Assembly (NCBI GenBank): GCA_009763385.1 | Contig: CM019827.1 | Span: forward strand, 113,053,204 to 113,117,203 | DNA from: Coix lacryma-jobi var. lacryma-jobi | Taxonomy: Eukaryota > Streptophyta > Magnoliopsida > Poales > Poaceae | Direction: 5' to 3' | Length of the DNA stretch: 64,000 bases | Shown here: positions 22,259 through 31,280 of the stretch, piece after piece | Layout of the letters: every line of letters begins with the position of its first letter | Numbering within the stretch: the first letter of the stretch is position 1 | Made by a program: the position numbers and the translations under genes | Notes under the pieces: generated by a model | The model's database searches: none | Seen by the model: the letters and a program-made list of their open reading frames with translations, nothing else | Told to the model about the DNA's origin: nothing

Positions 22259-22938
22259 GTAATTAGGAGAAGATGTACGAAAAAATAAAATAAAGTTTAG
22301 CTCTTTAATATTAGGCACTGGTTAGTATTTTTTATGATCTTTATCAAATTTGGAATAAAAGCAGAATTGTATAACTTTTTACAATTTTTTTAATGTTTAA
22401 ATTTGAAATAAAATTAGAATTGTATAGTTTTTTTATAGCTATTCTATTTTAATGCAAACCATTAACCTTTGTGTATTGAATTCCGAAGGTAGGAGTGTCT
22501 GGTCTGATCAAAGCTTCCCTCTAAAAGGTGTCAATTTTCTTTTTTGCTTCGAGTGCTAGAGTAGTAGAGTACGATCAGGATTCAAGCTCCTATACTTCGA
22601 CGTCATATATTGGGGGTTAGATATAGAGCCGGGATTATATCTAACAAATACTCCTAGTTCTTGAATAAATAGATTCTAGAGTTCTCTTAACTCAATTTTT
22701 TATCCAAATTTTTTAAAAGAATATCAAGATTTATAATATTAAATTAGTATCATTAGATATATCAGTATAATATATTTTTATAACATGCTAATTTTATTAT
22801 TATAGATATCATTACTTTTTTATAAAGTTCGTTAAAGTTATAAAAATGTGGAATTTGATTTATTCAGATATATAGAGAGAGAGAGCTGGGGGGAGTACTG
22901 CGTGGATACCATGGCACCGGTAGGAAAAAAAAAATGCT
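22259..22938. repeat. Direct repeat copy 2 (680 bp) right of the truncated CACTA
   Basis: Partner of 18461-19159. It begins exactly at the outer end of the CACTA terminus (22258) and ends next to a MITE starting at 22942. The pair encloses 3.1 kb of partial CACTA. Confidence 0.9.
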
Positions 22939-22941
22939 CTT

Positions 22942-23194
22942 GGCCTTGTTTAGATGAGGGGAGTGAGTTTTTTTTGTCAACTGTAGCACTTTCGTTGTTA
23001 TTTGACAAACTTTATCCAAATATGGACCAACTAGACTCAAAAAATTTGTCTCGATATGTACATACTAAAATTACAATTAATTATTTATTTTACCAATATT
23101 TAATGCTCCATGCATGCGTCCAAACATTAATGTGTTGGTGATGTGATGGAGAAAGTGAAAAAAAGTTGATAGTTTGTGGTATCTAAACAAGCCC
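22942..23194. mobile_element. MITE with ggccttgtttagat ends
   Basis: The left end reads ggccttgtttagat and the right end atctaaacaagccc, inverted copies with one mismatch. The 253-bp interior is AT-rich and non-coding. This end sequence is a common grass MITE type. A clear target duplication is not visible, so I do not assign a superfamily. Confidence 0.6.
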
Positions 23195-23639
23195 TACTAG
23201 GAGTACTGTATTCCTCCACCTTTGTCCCTATTCTTTTGTTGTTGTTGTTGGGATTTGGGGTGTGGAGCAGGAAGGTCGCAGCTCTCGAAGTGCTCACATT
23301 CATCTAGGTGAGTGAGTAGAGGCAGGGCGCCCCTGCCAGGGCTTCACTTTTGTTTATGCACGTCGATAGGCGCGGTTTGTGTTCTCAAGGGCGCCTCGGA
23401 AACGCCCACGACACACGAATTCGTGCAGATATTCAATGCCTGCGCTTTGGCTTGCTGCCAGGCCTTGTGTTTTGCATCGGATTGGATCGGTCTCGCACGC
23501 AGACCTTGCTGGCATTTGCCCTTGCTTTGCTTAGGTGCCTCTCTCCAGCGCTTGTTGCTTCTCCTCGGGGAGACGCCGGCAGAGGCCTTTTTTTTTTTTT
23601 TTGGGTTGGGTTATCGTTATCGCCCTGATTGACCTAGAT
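23195..23639. other. Unassigned sequence ending in a T-tract
   Basis: Mixed GC content. A plus-strand ORF at 23312-23632 has no domain I know. A run of 15 T lies at about 23588-23602. I see no element ends. Confidence 0.3.

Positions 23640-23670
<31 letters not shown>
23640..23670. repeat. 31-base G homopolymer
   Basis: Uninterrupted run of G. Such tracts can form G-quadruplexes, but they are also places where sequencing and assembly length is unreliable, so the exact count should not be trusted. Confidence 0.9.
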
Positions 23671-25431
23671 CTTTGCTCTGTTAGCCTGTTAGGGCACCAA
23701 CAAACTAAAGGTTCTTGTCGCCAGCAAAATGATTAGGCCTGCCTGCCTGCCTTTCATCAAAGTTAAAACGATCCCCTTTCATGACAAGAAGGGATATAGT
23801 TGCCGGATACTGTGCTGAAATTGGCAAAGTTTCTAAAATTGCTTTTGTAAGTCAAATCTTTTAAATTTTACTTATTAACCAAAATTATAATGTCTCTCTT
23901 GCTCGGTGGCGCCGTTCCTAGTGCTGTCCATCACGAGTCCACATACAGTACCTCGATGGGCGCAGAGCTAGCTAGACTAGGCGGCCTCGTGAGGCGCACA
24001 GAATGAGACGGAAGTACGTGATGGCTACGGCGAACGGGCGAACTTCCCACTAGTCGTCTCCTACTCCTACAGCACGGATACCGATCGGGACCTCGGGCCT
24101 CCCCACGTAGACTGCTGCGGACGGGATACGCCACTTCATCTCATCGCGCTTCGGGTCGGCGAACCCAACACCGAAGCGAGATGCGGATGCGATGCCGCAA
24201 GCAAAGCAAAGCATAAGCATCTCGGCGCGGCAGTCGGCACTCGGCACGCAGAGTCGCAGAGGCAGATGCGCTATGCGCAGGTGCTCTCGGGTGGGTCCTG
24301 TCTTCCTGGGGACTCGGCCAGCCGCGCTCGCGTCCGCTTGCCGCCGGCCCAGAACCAGTAGGCACAAATAAAGGCCTGGAAGCCCGCTCGGCCCACGGGC
24401 CGTTACCGCATCCTGAGCCTTGCCTACCGATCAGCCCCGGGCCCGCTCGCCGACGATGCAAGTGGTGAACCCGGCACAGTGTACGCGTCGCCGTGATGGG
24501 CGAGGCGGCTCTCCCGTCAGCCGTCACCCGTCGCGTCGTCCATCACCTGTCGGCTGTCGCTGCTCTGCTCGCCGCGGGGACACACAGCACTGCCGCTGCG
24601 TCACGGCCGAATCCTGAGCTCGATCGGACGGCACGCCGAATGGGCGTGTCATGGCTGGCCGATGTGCATCATCAGCCATGCCATGTGCATGGGCAGGTGC
24701 TGCTGCTAGCGGGCTCTCTCGGACGTTCCGTTGTCTTGACAGATCCACACGATCTTCGTTAATCGCCACGCCGTAGCGGTATGTTTCGGTAAAAGAAACC
24801 TCATCAGAATTCCAGAACGCGAGCAAAGCCCATGCGGAAATTCTTGGTCGACGTGACCCTTTATCTAACGCGCCGGCCGGGGATTCATGTCCGGTCCAAA
24901 ATGGTTCATTTGATTGATGCTACTGTAGGAGTAGTACGTACTGTAATGTACTGATGGTTATCTGTCCCCGACTGCTTTGCTGCGATCAGACTTTCTGTAG
25001 TGGAAAACGCTATACCCTGCAGTATCCTGCACCCTGCAGTATCGAATAGAGGAAAAAATATCTGCAGCGGCATCCGCTAAGCATACGCTAATATCCCGGA
25101 TGGATCCTTTCTCCGCCAAATCTAACGAGGTAGGAACATATAGCGGATGCTCGCGCAGTAGAAACACAGCGCATGCGCAGGAAGAATTAGTGGTGGGCCC
25201 TACTATTTCAACTACTAAAAAATGTTATAACTCACAAACCAAAAAGCCAAATAAAATTCTGATTGCATCATTAAATTTGTTTCCATAAATCCTTTAAAAT
25301 AAGATCTCACATGGATATATTTACATAAAATTTATATAGGATGACAAGTGAGACCGTTGTTGGGGGTTAGTATAGAGTATAAGATATAAAGGATGGATGA
25401 GTGCGGGAGAATGTGATATAGAGAAGAAAAT
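23671..25431. other. Unassigned intergenic DNA, GC-rich island at 23930-24840
   Basis: No LTR, transposon terminus or RNA gene recognised. The GC-rich part has overlapping ORFs on both strands (for example 24141-24527 minus and 24493-24762 plus) rich in Arg, Ser and Pro with no known domain. Around 25050-25160 there are imperfect inverted words ('gcggcatccgct' and 'agcggatgc'), too weak to call an element. This is the longest stretch of the window that could be host intergenic sequence. Confidence 0.35.
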
Positions 25432-26273
25432 TGTTGACGCCGGAAGTGATCCGAATCACACACCAGCAGGGCTAGAACGCCCGAAAAGTTTGCGGATCAA
25501 CCTGATACAGCAAGGAACCTGACTAAATCGATGAAAAACCGATCTAGAGACCGGTTTAGGTCGATTTAGGGTTTTGTTGATCCCTTGCGTTGATAACTCT
25601 AGAACCCCTCCCGAGAAGACTCGTCGGGGAGAGGCACGTAGAGGTTGCTCTAGGACCAGCAAGGCCGCCTAGAGCGTCACCGAATCTCGCCGAGAGATGC
25701 GTCGAACAGCAAGGTAGAGGGAAAAGGGTTAAAAAGGGATAGTAGATTGATTTTGATCGATTAGGGTTGGATGCCTCAATCGGCCATGATCCTCTCATAT
25801 ATATATATATATATATATAGAGAGGGTTGGTCTTATCCCAATAGAAAACGTCTCTAGATACGATCTCCAAGTTTCCTATCCGGACTCCGTCAAAATATGG
25901 AACTCAAGAGTCCAATCCGGACTAGACAAAATAAACCTGATTTCGTCGATTCTTTAAACCGACTAAACCAGTTCGATGGGCTCTGTAAACGACAGCCCAA
26001 CCGATTACATTGATCAATGGATCTTCATAACCCTCATAGCAAGATGGATCTTCGAACCAGTGCCTAAATCGACATTCATCATCATTCTAGTGTTTCTGAC
26101 CAGCGTTATCTGGTCGGGAACAACGTAACCTGCTCGGAAGACATCTAGCAAGCAGGTCATCTTACTTAGAATATCTGATCTTTAAATACAAATCTTTTAG
26201 AAGATAAATTCGTCTTCAAAATATTATGAGCCGAATACATCTTCTAAACTTATGACACTTTTGAGTGTCAACA
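25432..26273 (-). repeat. LTR of a minus-strand Ty3/gypsy element
   Basis: 842 bp, starting TGTTGACGCC and ending GTGTCAACA. Immediately inside, the minus strand reads 'aaaaacagggggcata', a polypurine tract, making this the 3' LTR. A (TA)n microsatellite lies at about 25798-25819. Integrase remains of the same element follow inside. No second copy of this LTR is seen in the window. Confidence 0.85.
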
Positions 26274-26884
26274 TATGCCCCCTGTTTTTAGGTGATCTTT
26301 AGTAGAACCTAAAAACAAACCGAATAACAACGATGTCCAACTCATCGGTCATTCAGTAACATAATCATTTTTGTTCTAAGGGCGATACATGTATCGGCCA
26401 TTGCTTGGAAAGCACTTAGGCTTCTTGCTAAACACTTGAAAAGTACTTTTTCAAATACCTTCCGTTTATCGCTCTCGGGTGACTTTCACCTTGTAACGTC
26501 TCCAGCATATATGCATTCCCGAATATCACTTTGATCACTTTATAAGGACCTTCCCAACTCGGCAACCACTTGTCAAACTTATTGTTCTTTGATCCAAGTG
26601 ACAGTATAGTCTTCCATACTAATTCTCCCACTTGAAACGATTTACTCTTCACTTTCTTGTTATAAGCTCTGGCAACTCGGGCTTTGTCTTTCTCCATCTC
26701 CTTAAAAGCTTTTAACCTTTTGTCAGTCACTTCATCAATATTGTCCATCATGGCATCATGATACATAACAGCAGATAAATCATTTTGTTTAGCAAGTCTA
26801 TATGCACCCAGATTCACCTCAACAGGCAACACTGCTTCTTGACCATATACCAACTCGAAAGGAGTAACTTTCGTAGCACCATGT

Positions 26885-28139
26885 TGTTGACACTAATTAA
26901 CTCTTATTATTAAAGATCAATTAAACATGAAAATAGATAAATATATAAACTCCACCTTAGTATAGGGTTTAAAACTAATAAATTCCATGAGTTTTGGTGA
27001 ATTGTGAATCTGCAGGGATTAAACAGGGAAACAACCCTCAATAGCTTCCCCTAGAAGGAAACCGACGGGAGATAACGCATTCGTCAAGTCAGGAATCTTC
27101 CAGAAGACTCTAGAGGATACCTAAAGACACCACGAGGCGGGACACCCCGAGCCACCACTAGGTGGGACCGACCAGTCTGGTGGGCCCACCGGTCGGTCTC
27201 CCCAGGGCGCCGGCGGCCTCCCCCTTCTGGAATCTTCTTCCACCGCCTTTGAGGATCAATCTCAGCCCTACGTGAAGTCGGTTTGATCTAATGGTCACGG
27301 TTGATCCCTCAGGGCTATATAAACAGGCCCCAGGCCCCAGGTCAGACAAAAGGTCCCTCTTCAGAAGACTACGCTTCATTTAGAAACCCTAGAAGAGACT
27401 TCAGGAGTCAACTTCCAAGTAGAAGACTAGATAACCCTCTAGTTAGGTTTAGAACCTAGTCTTATACTAGAACTAGAAGAGAGAGAGAGAGGAAGAGATC
27501 GAGAAGGAGCTCCGGCCTGTCGGATCAACTTCTTCATCTTGTACCTGTGGATTCAAGTTCTTCGTCAAATTGCTTCAACGATTGTTTCGGTAATCAACAT
27601 CTATATTTAAGTTTGAGCTATTGTTCTTATTATTCTTAAGGTTTATGACTCTCTTTTGAGTACTTTAATTCTAGTCGCTCTAGAGTTAGAGTAGTTGGAT
27701 AGTGTAAGCGTGGTGCTTAGACTTGATAGCTCATAATTGCCTCCTATAATGCCGGTAGTAGTGGTTGTTCGCAAGGGTGACTCTTATGGCCTTGTTGATT
27801 TTTCTATAGTCCACTTACCCGTGTGTAGGCCCGATAGGAGTATACCTTTTGCATAAAAGACTCATACTTTGTTTGTGACCTTTTATGGCAACTTCCCCAC
27901 TAAGAATAATATAAACATATCACTCTTAAGTTGGATTTAGATAACCTTAGTGATCCTCTCTATGTTTTTAGCTTCTCCGTCCTTGTTAGCTACTCAGGGG
28001 TTATACTCTTTAAGACTTAACACTATCCGTTCCTTTGGGTTCGATATTAAAACTGGGTTACTCCGGTGAAGTGCTACATCGGTAGATTTTATCTGTGCGC
28101 TTGCGGATAAAGTAGAGTGTGCGTTAATTTATACCAACA
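26885..28139 (+). mobile_element. Solo LTR, 1255 bp
   Basis: TG...CA ends (TGTTGACAC and ACCAACA) with a perfect 5-bp target duplication CATGT at 26880-26884 and 28140-28144. The flanking integrase reads on across the site. No internal coding region, primer site or second LTR is present, so it is the product of LTR-LTR recombination. A TATA box at 27316-27323 shows plus orientation. Confidence 0.9.
27316..27323 (+). promoter_or_regulatory. Probable TATA box of the solo LTR
   Basis: TATATAAA in a GC-rich setting about 430 bp from the LTR start. The position suits a U3/R boundary. Activity is not shown. Confidence 0.5.
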
Positions 28140-28495
28140 CATGTTTTGATATGCGATGAGCCCACAGAGCTTCAGACAAAACCTCATGCCACCTTCTCGG
28201 GTTATCCTCAATCTTCTTCTTGATAAGCTTGATCAAAGTCTTGTTACTAGACTCAGCTTGGCCATTAGCTTGAGCATAGTATGGAGATGAATTAAGCATC
28301 TTTATCTTATATAATTCGGCAAAATCTCTCACTTCTTTAGAAATAAAAGAAGTTCCTTTATCTGTGGTAAGCGTCTGAGGAATGCCGAATCTATGTATAA
28401 TATGCTCAGTAATAAACTCAATTACCTCCTTATGTGAAATGTTCTTCAAAGTTATCGCTTCAGTCCATTTAGTGAAATAATCCGTAGCGACCAGG

Positions 28496-28876
28496 TGAAA
28501 GGTCCTAGTTTGGTTTTGGTAATTGAGTGACAACTTTAGGTGGGATAATGGTGTTTATGTGAGATACACAGGTGATTAGTTCACAGGTACATGTGTGTGA
28601 GCACTTGAGCCATGGAGGTGAATGGCTTGGACTTGATGCGAAGCTCACACATGTGATGATCATGGAGGAGCATAATGCACATGAAACATGACATGTGGTC
28701 ATATGGCTAAGATGGTGAAGATCAAGGCAAGGCTTGGCTTGATGGACCGATTGCGAAGGTGAAGGGCAAGTTGGAGGCTTTGAAGCCGTTGGTACCGAAT
28801 GTCGGGAGGCTTGAGCAAAGACTTGGCGCCGAAGGACTGAAGCAATGGTGAAGAGCAAGCAAAGGTCAAGATCGAT
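28496..28876 (+). mobile_element. Truncated LTR fragment interrupted by CACTA
   Basis: Begins TGAAAGGTCCTAGTTTGG right after the gypsy integrase stops. A TG start and a word similar to other grass copia LTR starts suggest the 5' 381 bp of an LTR. It breaks at the CACTA terminus (28877). The rest would lie beyond the other end of that CACTA, outside the recognisable window. Family unknown. Confidence 0.5.
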
Positions 28877-29215
28877 CACTACTAGAAATATTTTCATCAG
28901 TGACGATTTGCTAGTGACGCTGGTAAGTTTCGTCACCGAATGATACCTTTCGGTGATGAAATTTTTATTTTCGTCACAAGGTACAAGTGAAGATGTTTTG
29001 GCTTGACTTTCAATGACGAAAGTGAGAGGAACGTCATCGATTACCAAATGGAAATCGTCATAGATCATATTCTCGGTGTGCTATATTGTAATGATGAAAA
29101 TATTCGTCATAGATTATATTTCAATATAGTCATAGATAATTTGCCTCGTGTGGCCCACGTAGTGATGAAATGAATTGGTCACAGATCATTTTTCCTAACG
29201 TCATAGTTAAGTGTC
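28877..29215 (+). repeat. CACTA left terminus and subterminal repeats
   Basis: After CACTACTAGAAATA come repeated inverted and direct words of the type gtgacga/tcgtcac/cgtcata between 28905 and 29210, each with small variations. They are expected transposase-binding sites. The candidate 3-bp target duplication is 'gat' at 28874-28876, unconfirmed because the other end is missing. Confidence 0.75.
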
Positions 29216-29361
29216 TAGTTTGCCCCCGCCTGTACCACTTGACGGCGTTGGATGATTGGGCCAGACGGGCCCGGTTGATCTTTTTATCATATTGGATGTG
29301 TGGGCCGTCGGTCGACCTTTTTTCATATTGGGACAGAGGTGCACACAGTAGGCTGGACAAT

Positions 29362-29560
29362 TTTTGGCAAAAAAAATTGCGCCGGTGGAGCTTTGATCTC
29401 GCGACCTGTCGTTAGGCGAGTAACAACCTTACCATTGAGCTACTCGACTATTTTCATGTGAAAAAAAGTTACTCTATTTGTAAGGTATCAACATGATAAT
29501 TGAATATGGTGGTTCTCTTAACTCTTTAGATCACAGGTCCTGGGCCATAGACTGAGATTT
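29362..29560. repeat. ~200-bp direct repeat, left of the F-box gene
   Basis: Matches about 31082-31280 from 'ttggcaaaaaaaattgcg' to 'cacaggtcctgggccataga'. Together the two copies bracket the captured gene. Each contains a tRNA-like segment on the minus strand. Confidence 0.8.
29384..29448 (-). other. tRNA-like segment with A- and B-box-like words
   Basis: On the minus strand the segment starts gtcgagtagctcaatggtaa, close to a tRNA A box. It ends with 'gcgagatcaaagctcc', a weak B box. No cloverleaf closes convincingly and the acceptor stem does not pair, so this is a relic or a mimic, not a tRNA gene. Confidence 0.4.
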
Positions 29561-29940
29561 GTCATCTATACCTAGTGAGTAGATATGAAACCAAGCCCCG
29601 GACATGAGTATTATTGGTTCTCTTGAAAACTGGCTACTAAACACAACCATTGAGCAAGCACCCGTCACTGATGTTATATGCTCTGATTGATTTGTAAAAC
29701 AGGAGGACATGCATGCAATCGCCTAACAACACAAAATCCTGAAGAAAACCAAAGTAATCGCCTAACAAAGTACTTTTACTAATCCATAATGCAAGCACTT
29801 GTAAATCCATCGCATACACAGACCAAAGCAAAGATTATTCATTTAGTACTTAGGAACATTTCGATTTCACCAGCTTCCAAAAGCACTTCATAGGTTATAG
29901 TCAAACCATTGGCTGCGGATTAGCTGCCAAACCTGTTCTT
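29561..29940. other. Downstream region of the captured F-box gene
   Basis: AT-rich, no coding signal. It likely holds the 3' UTR of the minus-strand gene and captured flanking DNA. The minus-strand ORF at 29637-29831 is not supported by any domain. Confidence 0.4.
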
Positions 29941-30755
29941 CTAATGAAGAGGTAAAGAGACACGCGAAAAGAAAGCAGAGTACTCATGCCTAATCCTACA
30001 GCCTTCGCTACAAAAGAAGGCATAGTCATTAGCCCAGCCTTCCGGCACGCCACATCCGCTGCCACCGCAACCTTGTCCGTCCTCGTCCGCCGGTGGTACG
30101 GGCGGCAGTGCCCCCAATGGGGCTGTTCCGGCCACTTTCCATGTCACATCATGGACCACCTTGACGGCGTGCGCGCGGTACCTGGCGCACTCCCGGTTAG
30201 TCATGCGGCTGGCCTGCTTACATCCGATGACGACGCCGCCCTCGTCCTCGACCTGCCTAATGTAGCGCTCGACTTTTTCCTTCTCCTTGCAACTGTGGTG
30301 ATGGATGCCGAGAACGTAAGTCGCCGCCTTGTGCCCGGCGTCTGCCGCCCGTTGGAGCCAGTGAGTGCCGAGCGACATGCACCATTTCGCGAAAATGAAC
30401 GTGACGCCGAGGACGAAGCAGGCCTCTGGGTTGTTGGCGCCGGCCAGGTTGTCTACAAGAGCGAGGTAGCGGTCATTCTGGAACCACCTAATGGATTCCT
30501 CTCGCTCCAGCGCCCAGCGCCTCCCAACGGAGGCATCCTTGCACGCCCTACACATGTCCTGGCATCTGCAAGAAACACAAATGCAGTTCATCACCAAGTT
30601 GAAGGTTGCATAGTTGGTGTACTGGTGTCACGCACTTACATCGCTCGTAGGCTGCAGATGTCCTCCATTGGATGCGTGGACGTCTCGGTGATGCTCCCGA
30701 CGATCTCGACCAACATGTCATCCGGGAGAGCCAGCGGGTATCGCCTCGCCGCCAT
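29941..30755 (-). CDS. F-box protein (At2g35280-like), two exons, captured in CACTA
   Basis: Exon 1 is 30640-30755 and exon 2 is 29941-30565, separated by a 74-nt GT-AG intron (donor 'atgtaagtgc', acceptor 'cttgcag'). Joined length is 741 nt, 246 codons plus stop, with no interruption. The N-terminus (LPDDMLVEIVGSI, residues 10-22) is an F-box start. The middle has NNPEACFVLGV and WLQRAADAGHKAATYVLGI, a Sel1/TPR-like helical repeat. The C-terminus has a Cys/His cluster (CGGSGC ... FCSEGCRIRHE, about 202-232). This layout is that of plant F-box proteins like At2g35280/At1g67623, substrate adaptors of SCF ubiquitin ligases. It lies between the CACTA left end and tnp2, in opposite orientation to tnp2. 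A captured host gene is the best reading. Expression is unknown. Confidence 0.8.
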
Positions 30756-31081
30756 GGCACTTGGGATCGAAGATTGAACGCAGCGTAAGGTCCGGAAGGA
30801 AAGAAAAGATTGGGATTAAATCCCCGCACCGACGGTAGATTTGGTCACACAAGAAATCGACAGAAGTGAAGGGATGACGACGAAATCAAGAAGAAAACCC
30901 TTGCGTCTACGCGCCTAAGGAGTACTCCATATTGAATGCTACTCCGTATTGAATGCGCACGACCAACAACGATAGGATAGACACGACCAGCCAGGGGGAA
31001 ACAGGCCAGATGGGCTGGATCTGTCGGGCCAGAAGCGAGAAGGATAGGGATTTACTCTTTTTTATTAATCTCATCAAAGCC
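30756..31081. other. Upstream region of the captured F-box gene
   Basis: About 325 bp between the F-box ATG and the second direct repeat. It would hold the promoter and 5' UTR of the minus-strand gene. I see no clear TATA box on the minus strand. Confidence 0.4.
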
Positions 31082-31280
31082 TTTTTTTGGCAAAAAAATT
31101 GCGATGGTCGAGGTTTGATCTCGCGCCCTGGCGTCAGGCAAGAAATAGCCTTACCACTGGGCTACACGACCTTTCTTGCAAAAAAAGAAAGTTACTCTAT
31201 TTGTTAGGTATCAACATGATAATTGAATGGTGAGTCTCTTAACTGAATGGATCACAGGTCCTGGGCCATAGACCCATGAT
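31082..31280. repeat. ~200-bp direct repeat, right of the F-box gene
   Basis: Partner of 29362-29560, diverged by scattered substitutions and small indels. The gene between them is therefore either an insertion into a duplicated segment or was duplicated together with one repeat copy. Confidence 0.8.
31104..31170 (-). other. tRNA-like segment in the second direct repeat
   Basis: Minus strand: 'gtgtagcccagtggtaag' (A-box-like) followed some 25 nt later by 'gcgagatcaaacctcg' (B-box-like). Same element as at 29384, slightly nearer to the consensus in the B box. Not a functional tRNA by eye. Confidence 0.4.

Larger units (their letters stand above)
26274..28494 (-). pseudogene. Ty3/gypsy integrase remnants, split by a solo LTR
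   Basis: Two blocks belong to one gene. The upstream block (28145-28494) has the integrase core with VATDYFTKWTEAITLKN, TTDKGTSF and YYAQANGQAE, that is the D, D and E catalytic region. The downstream block (26428-26880) has VYGQEAVLPVEV and the C-terminal WEGPYKVIKV region. Between them lies an inserted solo LTR. The sequence resembles the Tat-lineage integrase at 53420-54300. The element is cut off at 28494 by another insertion, so RT and gag are absent here. Confidence 0.85.

Noticed and set aside
18461..22938. The ~690-bp direct repeats as LTRs of a retrotransposon
   Set aside because: No TG...CA ends, primer site, polypurine tract or target duplication. The interior is a CACTA fragment.
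24141..24826. Possible host gene in the GC-rich island
   Set aside because: Frames overlap on both strands, no domain or consistent splice structure is visible. Kept as unassigned sequence.
25797..25820. (TA)n run as a TATA box of the gypsy LTR
   Set aside because: The run is a simple microsatellite. Its position in the LTR is possible, but nothing distinguishes a promoter from repeat expansion.
29384..29448. Functional tRNA gene
   Set aside because: A- and B-box-like words are present, but the stems, especially the acceptor stem, do not pair well by eye. Listed only as tRNA-like.
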